A DNA stretch of 64,000 nucleotides from Amycolatopsis thailandensis. GTDB lineage: Bacteria; Actinomycetota; Actinomycetes; Mycobacteriales; Pseudonocardiaceae. Below are positions 50,631-57,814 of the stretch, piece by piece. Within the stretch, counting starts at the first letter, position 1. Each line of letters begins with the position of its first letter. The stretch covers positions 61,298 to 125,297 of the forward strand of contig NZ_NMQT01000134.1 of assembly GCF_002234405.1 (NCBI RefSeq), written 5' to 3'. A model generated the notes under the pieces. That model saw only the letters and a program-made list of their open reading frames with translations. It searched no databases and had not been told where the DNA came from. A program made the translations under genes and the position numbers.

Positions 50631-51275
50631 GTGAGTCAGCCATCCGCCGATCAGGGGTTCCGTCCGCCGCAGCAGGCCCGCAGCCGGGAGTCCTTGCAGA
50701 AGGTGCTGGCCGCCGCCGAGCACGTCCTGGCGGTTCAGGGCATCGAGGAGTTCACCGTCGGGGCGGTCGCGGAGCAGGCGGGCATGTCGGTGGGGGCGAT
50801 CTACCGCCGGTTCTCCGGCAAGAACCAGCTGCTGTACGCGGTGAAGGACCAGCTGCTCGGGCAACTCGAGACCGGTGTCGCCGAAGCGCTGCGCGCGGCA
50901 GGGCCCGGCCTGGGCGAGATCGTCGGCGCGTTCGCCCAGGCGCTGGCGGACACCTTCGCCCGCCGGGACCGGATCTTCCCCGAGCTGCTCGACAACCAGC
51001 GCGCCGAGGGACGCGATCGTGGCCTCCAGGCGCTGGCCACCATCCAGGACGCTTTCGTGGACGCCGTTCGGCGCTGTCTTCCGGAGATTCGCCGGCCGGA
51101 CCAGGAGCAGGCCGTCCGCATGACGGCTCGAACCGTCATCGGTTCCTGTGTGCACCGGGCCGCCAGCGGCCGGTTCTGGCCGGATGGCCTGACCTGGAGT
51201 GAGTGGGCCGCCGAAACGACCGGGATGGCGCTGGCCTATCTGACTTCGCCGGAGGAAAGTGGCCCTCGCGTTTAG
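50631..51275 (+). CDS. TetR family transcriptional regulator
   Basis: A 214-aa regulator with a TetR helix-turn-helix at ~15-60 (SRESLQKVLAAAEHVLAVQG … MSVGAIYRRFSGKNQLLYAVKD) and a helical C-terminal domain. GTG 50631 (MSQPSADQG) was chosen because the frame upstream runs through the operator region. Its TAG stop lies inside a copy of the 20-bp GCATTTAG…CTAAATGC repeat (51268-51287). The divergent export ATPase is the likely target. Confidence 0.87.
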   Translation: MSQPSADQGFRPPQQARSRESLQKVLAAAEHVLAVQGIEEFTVGAVAEQAGMSVGAIYRRFSGKNQLLYAVKDQLLGQLETGVAEALRAAGPGLGEIVGAFAQALADTFARRDRIFPELLDNQRAEGRDRGLQALATIQDAFVDAVRRCLPEIRRPDQEQAVRMTARTVIGSCVHRAASGRFWPDGLTWSEWAAETTGMALAYLTSPEESGPRV

Positions 51276-51287
51276 TCCTCTGAATGC
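51268..51287. repeat. Degenerate copy of the GCATTTAGTCGACTAAATGC palindrome, at the TetR gene end
   Basis: GCGTTTAGTCCTCTGAATGC matches the perfect copy at 53248-53267 at 16 of 20 positions. It contains the TetR stop codon TAG (51273-51275). Together with the copies at 53248 and 53301 it brackets the repeat-rich stretch and the DUF222 gene. Confidence 0.6.
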
Positions 51288-51319
51288 GGGGCCGGGGTGG
51301 CGCTGAGCGTCAGGGCAGT

Positions 51320-51372
51320 GTCCCGAGCGCCACGTTCGAGACTGTGAGCGTCCCAAGCGTGGCGCTCGGGAC
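51320..51372. repeat. 15-bp inverted repeat downstream of the TetR gene
   Basis: GTCCCGAGCGCCACG (51320-51334) and its exact complement (51358-51372) flank a 23-nt loop that itself contains related words (GAGCGTCCCAAGCGTGG). It is a possible terminator of the TetR gene or a relic of repeated sequence. Confidence 0.5.
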
Positions 51373-51574
51373 GCTACTCGCCGATCCGGCGCGGGGAAAC
51401 CGTGCACCCGCCCGGCACGACGCATTTGCCTTATCCCGCATGGGTTTCTCGGGTCATGGTTGTCAGGTCGCGTCGGGGTGATCACGCAGGCTTTTGCTGA
51501 TCCAGGGAGTGCTATCGCGACTGGGCAGCTAGGTGGTCGGTCCAGTAGCCGATGCCTTCGTGCTGGAGGAAGGT

Positions 51575-51630
51575 CGTCCGACGGGGGAAGATTCCGGACG
51601 CTCAACGTCCGGAATCTTCCCCGTCGGACG
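51575..51630. repeat. 25-bp hairpin with CTCAA loop
   Basis: The left arm 51575-51600 and right arm 51606-51630 pair over 25 bp with one bulged G (outer CGTCCGACGGG, inner TTCCGGACG). The 5-nt loop CTCAA is identical to that of the hairpin at 33722-33768. It stands in a 622-bp region with no gene and far from any gene end, so a terminator role is less clear. Confidence 0.65.
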
Positions 51631-51897
51631 CTGATGGACTGTCTCGGATCGCTGATCCTCGATCAGTGGAGGTTGTGGGACATGGAGTGTCCCCGCTCCG
51701 CCGTTGATCAACGACATCCTTGAGTGGATGACCGTGTCGTTCCAGCTACTTTTGAGCTGGTCGGGCGTGGGTAACCAAATATCTATCCGCTCTAGGTTGC
51801 TTGCCACTCGCGACCCGCTTGAGTCAGGCGGCGGGTGAGATGGGCATGGCGAGGAGCCCGTCGCCGGGTGGCCGACGGGCTCCTCGGGGCATGCGGA
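51631..51897. other. Right part of a 622-bp stretch without a recognisable gene
   Basis: Between the TetR gene (ends 51275) and the DUF222 gene (ends at 51898) no frame looks coding with confidence. Base composition around 51700-51810 is more A/T-rich than the surroundings. A minus-strand frame at 51529-51807 begins MASNLERIDIWLPTPDQ and has a protein-like start, but then runs through the perfect hairpin arms, so I do not call it. The stretch may hold decayed genes. Confidence 0.5.
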
Positions 51898-53157
51898 TCA
51901 GGCGGGGGCGCGGTGGAGGGTGTTGCGCTGGATTCTTCGTAGCGGATCCAGATACTGGGGTGGGATGAACTCTGGTAGCCCGTCGGCGGCCATGCGGACT
52001 TGCCAGTCGTCGTGGTGGATCAGGCGGTGGTGGAAGCCGCAGAGGAGGGCGAGGTTGCGGAGGTCGGTGGGTCCGCCGTCTGCCCAGTGGTGAATGTGGT
52101 GGGCGTGGCAGTTCTTCGGTTTCCGATGACAGCCCGGGAACGCACAGCCCCGGTCCCGGATGTTGAGCGCCCGGCGTTGGCCTGGGGTGACGAACCGTCT
52201 CAGCCGTCCCACGTCGAGGGGTTCCCCGGCGGCGTTCATCACCACAGGCAGCATCAGGCAGTCGCAAGCGGCCATGCGCGCGTCGCGTGCGGTCATGGTG
52301 CCGACGAAGTCGAGGCAGGCTTTCCCGATCCCGGTCTTGAGCTCTTCCAGACCGATGGTCACGTGCACCAAGGTCCGGTACCCGCTGGTACCGGGCTGGT
52401 CCGGGCAGGCGATCGCCAGATCGAGAAGCTCGGCCCACGCGTCGCCCTGGCGCTCGCATTTCATGCGCAGATCCGCCTGGCCGAATTCGTCCACCGGTCG
52501 CGGTTTCGCATACGCCTCCAGCGCAGCTGCGGTGCGGGCGCCGAGTTCGTCGTCGAGGAGGCCGGTGAGTTTCCAGAACCCATCCCGACGGCGTTCCAAG
52601 GTGATTTCCCGGCGCGGCTGTTTCGGCTCGGGGTCTTTGGGTTCGTTCCCGTCGGGATCCAGCCAGCCGAGGATGTCCTCTTCGGCCTTCGCAACCTGCC
52701 GGGGCCCCGCGTCCCGGGCCAGGTTGGCCAGGACTTTCTCCGCGTGCTCCCGGTCTTCCGCGGAGGTGTCGGCCGGGAGTCTTTTCAGGATGTCCAGGAT
52801 CTGGTCGATCCGGTGCTCACCGATCAGCCCTTCGGCCGCCACCGCGGCCGTGGTGGGCGCGACAGCCGGGACCTCACCGCCGTCCAGGGCCCGGGTGGGG
52901 TTCAACGCGATCGCCCGCTTCACCACCGACTGCGCCTCACCCCGCGACAATCCCGCCACATCGGCGAACCACGCCGCCGTCGACCCATACCCGTACAAGT
53001 CTTTCGGGCCCCGAGACTCGATCTCCGCCAGGAACCGCCCCATCGCGGCCGACGCCACCCGCATCACCTGCAGAAACTGCTTCACGCCATGGGCAAGCTC
53101 CAGCTCGCCGGCGCGCCACAACTCCTGCGGGAGTTCGGGAAGGAAGGTCTCGGACAC
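51898..53157 (-). CDS. DUF222 and HNH endonuclease domain protein (13E12-like)
   Basis: A 419-aa protein. DUF222 occupies the first ~250 residues (VVKRAIALNPTRALDG … GFWKLTGLLDDELGARTAAALEAY). The C-terminal HNH nuclease has CAFPGCHRKPKNCHAHHI, HHWADGGPTDLRNLALLC and GFHHRLIHH, with Cys pairs binding zinc and the HNH metal-site residues intact. Members are abundant and mobile in actinomycetes and resemble the mycobacterial 13E12 repeats. GTG 53157 is preferred over upstream starts. A -10-like TATTAT (53164-53169) lies so close that the message would be leaderless, and the upstream starts fall next to or inside the SOS box. Confidence 0.85.
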   Translation of the reverse strand: MSETFLPELPQELWRAGELELAHGVKQFLQVMRVASAAMGRFLAEIESRGPKDLYGYGSTAAWFADVAGLSRGEAQSVVKRAIALNPTRALDGGEVPAVAPTTAAVAAEGLIGEHRIDQILDILKRLPADTSAEDREHAEKVLANLARDAGPRQVAKAEEDILGWLDPDGNEPKDPEPKQPRREITLERRRDGFWKLTGLLDDELGARTAAALEAYAKPRPVDEFGQADLRMKCERQGDAWAELLDLAIACPDQPGTSGYRTLVHVTIGLEELKTGIGKACLDFVGTMTARDARMAACDCLMLPVVMNAAGEPLDVGRLRRFVTPGQRRALNIRDRGCAFPGCHRKPKNCHAHHIHHWADGGPTDLRNLALLCGFHHRLIHHDDWQVRMAADGLPEFIPPQYLDPLRRIQRNTLHRAPA

Positions 53158-53179
53158 CCCTCCATAATACACCCACATT

Positions 53180-53195
53180 TCGAACACGTGTTCGT
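53180..53195. promoter_or_regulatory. SOS (LexA) box upstream of the DUF222/HNH gene
   Basis: TCGAAC-ACGT-GTTCGT differs from the actinobacterial LexA consensus TCGAAC-N4-GTTCGA at the last base only, and the inner 14 bp are a perfect palindrome. It sits 10 bp upstream of the TATTAT -10 candidate, where a repressor would block polymerase. Confidence 0.75.
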
Positions 53196-53247
53196 AATTT
53201 TAAGTCACTGCAAACCTGCACGTTTCCCACTGGTGGGTGAATCGGCT

Positions 53248-53267
53248 GCATTTAGTCGACTAAATGC
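53248..53267. repeat. Perfect 20-bp palindrome GCATTTAGTCGACTAAATGC
   Basis: Perfect two-fold symmetry with no loop, in the gap between the DUF222 gene start and the GNAT gene end. Near-copies lie at 53301-53320 (one asymmetric pair) and 51268-51287 (degenerate). Confidence 0.8.
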
Positions 53268-53300
53268 GTCACGTGAAAGCGAGGTGGAGACCAATGCCCC

Positions 53301-53320
53301 GCATTTAGTCGGCTAAATGC
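53301..53320. repeat. Second copy of the 20-bp palindrome, inside the GNAT gene end
   Basis: GCATTTAGTCGGCTAAATGC differs by one base from the copy at 53248. The minus-strand GNAT gene reads into it: its last codons (His-Leu-Ala-Asp) and TAA stop at 53305 come from the repeat. Confidence 0.8.
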
Positions 53321-53793
53321 TTCACATAACGATGACACGGCACGAAAATCGGCCCGTCCGGTCCGAAAGCCGGATTGTCGAACAAGCCACCATCGACCCA
53401 TCCGCATCGCTCGTAGAACCGTCGCGCCCGTGCGTTTCCCGGCGCCACGGCGAGCCAGGCGCGGGAATGACCGCCGGCGCCCACGAGCCGTTCGGCCTCC
53501 GCGAGCAGCGTCCCGGCCACCCCGCTCCCGCGATGATCCGACGCGACGTACACCTGCTCGACCTCGTCGCCGACGACCATCACGAACCCCGCGACCTCGT
53601 CGTCGACCATGGCGACGGAAGTGTCGGCGACGCGTTGAGCCGCCCGCTCATGGAACGACTCGCGCGTGCGGACCCGGACAAGTGCTTCGGGCACGTTGCC
53701 GAGATGGCCGTCCCGCCAGCCGTGGTACCAGATTTCCGCGACGGCGTCGGCGTCCGCGGGGGTCGCCGGCCGGAACACCACCAAGGAGGACAT
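53305..53793 (-). CDS. GNAT family N-acetyltransferase
   Basis: A 162-aa acetyltransferase fold. β4/α3 motif A, with acetyl-CoA binding, at VEQVYVASDHRGSGVAGTLLAEAE (~77-100), and motif B in NARARRFYERCGWVDGG (~124-140). The N-terminus VVFRPATPADADAVAEIW is typical. The substrate is unknown. The C-terminus (…HRYVKHLAD) is encoded by the 20-bp palindrome, so the natural end may have been replaced by the repeat. It lies 9 bp after the DsbA-like gene on the same strand. Confidence 0.88.
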   Translation of the reverse strand: MSSLVVFRPATPADADAVAEIWYHGWRDGHLGNVPEALVRVRTRESFHERAAQRVADTSVAMVDDEVAGFVMVVGDEVEQVYVASDHRGSGVAGTLLAEAERLVGAGGHSRAWLAVAPGNARARRFYERCGWVDGGLFDNPAFGPDGPIFVPCHRYVKHLAD

Positions 53794-53802
53794 GCCCGGA
53801 GT

Positions 53803-54405
53803 TTAGGGAACCAGCGCGCCGATCCGCCGCTCCACTTCGTCCGCGCTCGCGTTCCCGGCGACGAGTGTCACGACCTGGTCCCCGTGGGAGGCGAGCAAGG
53901 TCGGATATCCCGTCACACCCAGTTCTCGCGCCCGCCGGAAATCGTCCGCGGCGGAAACCCGGTCCAGCGCGGCTTCGACGGCGTCCCCGTCCAAACCTGC
54001 CCGCTGCGCGACCACGCGATATGTCGAGACCTCGGACAGGCTCAGTCCGTCGAGGTAGAAAGCCTCCTGCAGCAAGGCCGCGAGCCGCACGGCGCGGTCC
54101 GGCGCGACTTCGCGCAGCGCGGCCATCCCGCAGGCGGCGGCCTCGGAATCCATGACGAACTCGCCGTCGGCGATGAGCCGCTCGTAGCTTTCCCCGAACG
54201 GCGCCCCGGTGCGGCGGGTGATCTCGGCGTTGGCTCCCTGGACATAGCCGAACTGCCGGATCGGCACGCGGCGCCCGCCGAGGAACAAGCCGCCGGAAAC
54301 CACTTCGACCGGCAGGTCCGGATGCCGGTGCGCGACGTCGGCCATGGTCCTGGCGAACCCGTAGGACCAGCCGCAGTACGCGTCGAAGACATAGATGAGC
54401 CTCAT
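53803..54405 (-). CDS. DsbA family (FrnE/COG3531-like) thioredoxin-fold protein with a CxxS site
   Basis: A 200-aa DsbA-fold protein. The active site reads DAYCGWSYGFA: Cys11 is present but the usual second Cys is Ser14, so it is monothiol and unlikely to act as a disulfide oxidase. The cis-Pro region is VTGYPTLLASHGDQ near 167. No signal peptide, so cytoplasmic, perhaps a glutathione- or mycothiol-type S-transferase or isomerase relative. ATG 54405 was chosen. A TTG at 54417 is possible. A palindrome between it and the MarR gene suggests MarR control. Confidence 0.82.
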   Translation of the reverse strand: MRLIYVFDAYCGWSYGFARTMADVAHRHPDLPVEVVSGGLFLGGRRVPIRQFGYVQGANAEITRRTGAPFGESYERLIADGEFVMDSEAAACGMAALREVAPDRAVRLAALLQEAFYLDGLSLSEVSTYRVVAQRAGLDGDAVEAALDRVSAADDFRRARELGVTGYPTLLASHGDQVVTLVAGNASADEVERRIGALVP

Positions 54406-54422
54406 GACGAGACCCAACGATG

Positions 54423-54436
54423 TCTGACCAGTCAGA
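54423..54436. promoter_or_regulatory. MarR-type operator candidate upstream of the DsbA-like gene
   Basis: TCTGAC-CA-GTCAGA is a perfect inverted repeat with 6-bp arms, extended weakly on both sides (AT.TCTGAC…GTCAGA.AT). It fills the 36-bp gap between the MarR gene end and the DsbA-like start, 18 bp from the start codon. Confidence 0.6.
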
Positions 54437-54441
54437 TATTC

Positions 54442-54924
54442 CTAACGGAGCCGGGGGAGCGCGTCACGGGCGGAATGGCTCAGCGTCCGCAGGTCCTGGG
54501 CGAACCGTTCGCGATGGTCCGCGGGCAGCGGGTCGAGGAAGAGCCGCTGGATGTTCTCGACGTGCACCAGCGCGGCCCGGACGGTCGTCTCCTCGCCCTT
54601 CGCCGTCAGCCGCACGAGCTGCACGCGGCGGTCTTCGGGGTCGGCGGTGCGGACGACCAGGTCGAGTGTGGTCATCCGGTCGACCAGCCGGGTCGCGCCG
54701 CCGGTGGTCAGCACCTGCTCCTGCGCGATCGCGCGCATGCTCATCCCGGCCTCGCCCGACCGGCCGACGATCAGCAGGACCTCGAACATCAGATGCGAGA
54801 TCCCGCATTCGGCTTCCAGCGCGCGGCCGAGCAGGTATTCGAGCCGGTTCGCCGCGCCCATCATCCGCCCGAAAGCGACCACACGCGGATCGTAGGCGGC
54901 TTCTTTCGCCGTGGTGATGCCCAT
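54442..54924 (-). CDS. MarR family transcriptional regulator
   Basis: A 160-aa winged-helix regulator: dimer helices at both ends, helix-turn-helix MSMRAIAQEQVLTTGGATRLVDRM (~61-84) and a wing with DPEDRRVQLVRLTAKGEE (~95-112). Adjacent to PucR on the same strand (1-bp gap) and followed by its presumed target, the DsbA-like gene. It has one Cys (~40) that could sense oxidants, in keeping with a thiol-protein target. This is inferred. Confidence 0.88.
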   Translation of the reverse strand: MGITTAKEAAYDPRVVAFGRMMGAANRLEYLLGRALEAECGISHLMFEVLLIVGRSGEAGMSMRAIAQEQVLTTGGATRLVDRMTTLDLVVRTADPEDRRVQLVRLTAKGEETTVRAALVHVENIQRLFLDPLPADHRERFAQDLRTLSHSARDALPRLR

Positions 54925-54925
54925 T

Positions 54926-56347
54926 TCAGCTCCCTGCCGACAAGGCCAAATAGACGTCGAGCTGTTCGGTGAACTCGGTCAGATCGGTGCCGAGCAGTTC
55001 GCTCGCCCGGCCGATCCGGTACCGCAAGGTGTTGACGTGGACGTGCAGCGCCCGCGCGGCCCGCGTCGGTGAGCCGGAGCATTCCAGGAACACCCGCAGG
55101 GTGTGCACCAGATCGGTGCCTTGTTCGGCGTCGTAACTCAGCAAGGGGCCCAAGACCCGTCGCCGCAACGCCGTCCGGAGGTCGTCGGGCGCGCCTGCCA
55201 GCAGCAGCCGGTGCATGCCGATCTCGCCGCCGGGGACGACCTCGACCGTGCCGGGCCGTTCCGCCGCCACGGCCAGCGCGTAGCGCGCGACCTCTTTCGC
55301 GCCCCGCAGCACGGAAACCGGGGAGCGGTCGCTGATCCCGATCAGCACCCGGCGGCACGGCAGCAGCGACTTCACTTCCGTCAGCGCGGAGGTCACCGTC
55401 GCCGGCCAGTCCTCCGGCCACTCGCCGTCGTCCTCGGCCACCGCCCAGGTCGTCTCCCCGGCGGGCCCGACGAGGGCGCCCGGCGGGAGTAGCTCGGTCA
55501 GGATCCCGCGCGCCGCTTCGGATCCTTCGGTGCGGGCGACGACGACGCGCAGATCGCCGCGCAGACCGGTCGCGGTCAAGGCCGCGTGCGGATCACTTCC
55601 TTCGTCGAGCGCGGCGAGCAACGGTTCGAGCACCCTGTCGGTGACCGCGCGGACCTCGTCCGCCCGCGTGCGCGCGAGCCCGATCAGCCCGGCGAGTTCT
55701 TCGGCGATCTCCGCCTGAGCGGCGGTCAGCGCGCCGCCGATCGCGAGCAGCCACGGCAGCGCGTGCCTGCCGCCGACCGGCCGGACGGAGACGTCGTCCG
55801 CCTCCAGGGAACGTCCGCCCGCGGCGACGAACCGCCGCACCAGATCGGTCGCCGTCCCGGTCGGCACCACCCAGCAGGGGAGACCGATCTCCGCGCGCGC
55901 CCGCGCCAGCAGCGTTTCCACCGACGCGTCTTCCGTCGCCGCTGAAAGCAAACGTTTGCGAGCGCCTTCCGCGGCCGCGGCCAACGCCAGCACGACCCGT
56001 TCGGTGACGACCGAGAACGACAGATCCGCCGGCACTTCCAGCAACGGAATCCCGTGTCGCGTGCAGGCTTCGACGAGGTCTTCGGGGATCCCGTCGGAGT
56101 CCGCTCCGGATGCCGCCAGCGCCGCGGCCCCGGCCTTCGCCAGCGCGGCCACGAAAGCCTCGGAATCACCGGGTCCGCGCCACCACAGCAACCCGCTCAG
56201 GACGAGCTCGCCCGCCGACACGTACCGCCCGGGGTCGGGCAGTTCGGTGACGTAGATCCGGGACACCGGACGGTCGAGCAGAGCCGTCCCGGCACGCACA
56301 CGCAAGCGCAACCCGGGTAGCGCGAGCAGAGTTTTCACGGTCGTCAT
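54926..56347 (-). CDS. PucR family transcriptional regulator of purine catabolism
   Basis: A 473-aa activator-type regulator. PucR N-terminal domain (~1-120: VKTLLALPGLRLRVRAG … ELPDPGRYVSAGELVLSGLLWW), a GGDEF-like middle, and the C-terminal HTH_30 (LHVHVNTLRYRIGRASELLG, ~435-455). ATG 56347 is preferred over the longer frame to 56398, whose extra residues are encoded by promoter-like sequence. There is no clear ribosome site and a TACAAA -10 candidate sits close, so it may be leaderless. Divergent from the xanthine dehydrogenase genes, its probable target. Confidence 0.85.
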   Translation of the reverse strand: MTTVKTLLALPGLRLRVRAGTALLDRPVSRIYVTELPDPGRYVSAGELVLSGLLWWRGPGDSEAFVAALAKAGAAALAASGADSDGIPEDLVEACTRHGIPLLEVPADLSFSVVTERVVLALAAAAEGARKRLLSAATEDASVETLLARARAEIGLPCWVVPTGTATDLVRRFVAAGGRSLEADDVSVRPVGGRHALPWLLAIGGALTAAQAEIAEELAGLIGLARTRADEVRAVTDRVLEPLLAALDEGSDPHAALTATGLRGDLRVVVARTEGSEAARGILTELLPPGALVGPAGETTWAVAEDDGEWPEDWPATVTSALTEVKSLLPCRRVLIGISDRSPVSVLRGAKEVARYALAVAAERPGTVEVVPGGEIGMHRLLLAGAPDDLRTALRRRVLGPLLSYDAEQGTDLVHTLRVFLECSGSPTRAARALHVHVNTLRYRIGRASELLGTDLTEFTEQLDVYLALSAGS

Positions 56348-56351
56348 CAGG

Positions 56352-56369
56352 TTTGTAGGAAACCACAAA
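56352..56369. promoter_or_regulatory. Inverted repeat TTTGT-N8-ACAAA in the PucR/xdh gap
   Basis: Five-bp arms (56352-56356 and 56365-56369) immediately upstream of the PucR start and ~115 bp before the xanthine dehydrogenase genes. The right side contains CCACAA, a word also found as a perfect palindrome before the purine permease gene (61979-61992). Confidence 0.4.
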
Positions 56370-56483
56370 TCGACCGGCCCGTGCTGGGGAGATTTCATGC
56401 TTCGGCACCGTTGCCGCCATACGGGCGCAGGGCGTCTACTGAGTCAGCCGTCACAGCACTCCGCCGAACCGAGGAGCCCGAGA

Positions 56484-57353
56484 GTGGATTTCCTGCGCCC
56501 CAGCTCGCTGACCGAGGCGCTCGCCGTCAAGGCCGAGCGACCCGACGCGGTGCCCATCGCAGGCGGCACGGACGTCATGGTGGAGCTCAATTTCGACCAC
56601 CGTCGTCCCGGCGCGCTGCTCGATCTGAACCGCGTCACGGAACTCGCCGAGTGGACCGAGAGCGACGGCGAGATCCGGCTCGGCGCTTCCGTGCCCTACG
56701 TCCGGGTGATCGCTGAGCTGGGTGAAGTTCTGCCCGCGCTGGCGATGGCTTCCCGCACCGTCGGTTCGCCGCAGATCCGCAACCGGGGCACCGTCGGCGG
56801 GAACCTGGGCGCCGCCTCGCCCGCCGGCGACACACATCCCGTGCTGCTCGTGCTCGGCGCCGAGGTCGAGGCCGCGTCGGTGCGCGGAACACGCAGGATC
56901 CCGGCCGAGGAGTTCTACCTCGGCGTCAAACGCAACGCCCTCGAACCCGACGAGCTGATCACCGCGGTGTACCTGCCCGCCGAGGTCGGGCCGCAGCAGT
57001 TCGCCAAGGTCGGGACGCGCAACGCGATGGTCATCGCGGTCTGCTCGTTCGCGCTGGCCCTGCATCTGGACACCCGCGGGATCCGCGCGGCCGTCGGCTC
57101 CGCCGCTCCGACCCCGCGCCGGGCGACCGCCGCCGAAGAATTCCTCTCCGCCGAACTTCCCTGGTCCACCAAGGCTTCCGTCGCGGATTCGGTCAAACGC
57201 CGGTTCGGCGAGCTGGTGTCGGAGGCGGCGTCGCCGATCGACGACGTCCGCGGCAGCGCCGACTACCGCAAGCACGCGTTGTCCGTCCTGGCGCGGCGGA
57301 CGCTGACCTGGGCGTGGAACGACTTCCAGAAGGGTGAACGCGAGTGCGCGTGA
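56484..57353 (+). CDS. Xanthine dehydrogenase FAD-binding subunit
   Basis: A 289-aa CoxM/XdhB-type subunit. FAD-binding blocks PIAGGTDVMVELN (~34-46) and GSPQIRNRGTVGGNLGAASPAGD (~99-121), then the CO_deh_flav_C domain. It passes electrons from the Fe-S subunit to NAD via FAD. GTG 56484 has GAGGAG 7 bp upstream. The frame upstream is not used. It overlaps the Fe-S subunit start by 10 bp. Confidence 0.9.
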   Translation: MDFLRPSSLTEALAVKAERPDAVPIAGGTDVMVELNFDHRRPGALLDLNRVTELAEWTESDGEIRLGASVPYVRVIAELGEVLPALAMASRTVGSPQIRNRGTVGGNLGAASPAGDTHPVLLVLGAEVEAASVRGTRRIPAEEFYLGVKRNALEPDELITAVYLPAEVGPQQFAKVGTRNAMVIAVCSFALALHLDTRGIRAAVGSAAPTPRRATAAEEFLSAELPWSTKASVADSVKRRFGELVSEAASPIDDVRGSADYRKHALSVLARRTLTWAWNDFQKGERECA

Positions 57354-57814
57354 ACGTGACGATCAACGGCGAGTCCCGCCAGGCCGACGACGTCTGGGAG
57401 GGCGAGAGCCTGCTCTACGTGCTCCGCGAGCGGCTCGGCCTCCCGGGCTCAAAGAACGCCTGTGAACAGGGCGAATGCGGGTCCTGCACGGTGTACCTCG
57501 ACGAGGTCCCGGTGTGCTCGTGCCTGGTCGCGGCCGGGCAGGTCGAGGGCCGCGAGGTCCGCACGGTCGAAGGACTGGCCGAGGGCGACAAGCTCGACCG
57601 CGTCCAGCAGTCCTTTGTGGATGCCGGTGCCGTCCAATGTGGCTTCTGCACGCCCGGTCTCGTCGTGGCCGCGCACGATCTGCTCAACCGGGTCGAGAAC
57701 CCCGCCGACGAGGAGATCCGCGAGGCACTGGCGGGGAACCTGTGCCGGTGCACCGGGTACGAGAAGATCCTCGACGCCGTCCGGCTGGCCGCGACCAGGG
57801 GAGAGACCGCGTGA
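57344..57814 (+). CDS. Xanthine dehydrogenase 2Fe-2S subunit
   Basis: A 156-aa subunit with two [2Fe-2S] clusters. Plant-type ferredoxin cysteines C40, C45, C48, C60 (CEQGECGSC…), and second-cluster cysteines C99, C102, C134, C136 (CGFC … CRC), all present. GTG 57344 is the start. A GTG at 57350 overlapping the previous stop (GTGA) is an alternative. Its stop overlaps the next gene's GTG. Confidence 0.93.
   Translation: MRVNVTINGESRQADDVWEGESLLYVLRERLGLPGSKNACEQGECGSCTVYLDEVPVCSCLVAAGQVEGREVRTVEGLAEGDKLDRVQQSFVDAGAVQCGFCTPGLVVAAHDLLNRVENPADEEIREALAGNLCRCTGYEKILDAVRLAATRGETA

Noticed and set aside
51529..51807. Minus-strand protein MASNLERIDIW… in the gene-free stretch
   Set aside because: The second half is encoded by both arms of a near-perfect hairpin, no ribosome site was seen and no family is recognisable. 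Kept only as possible decayed coding.
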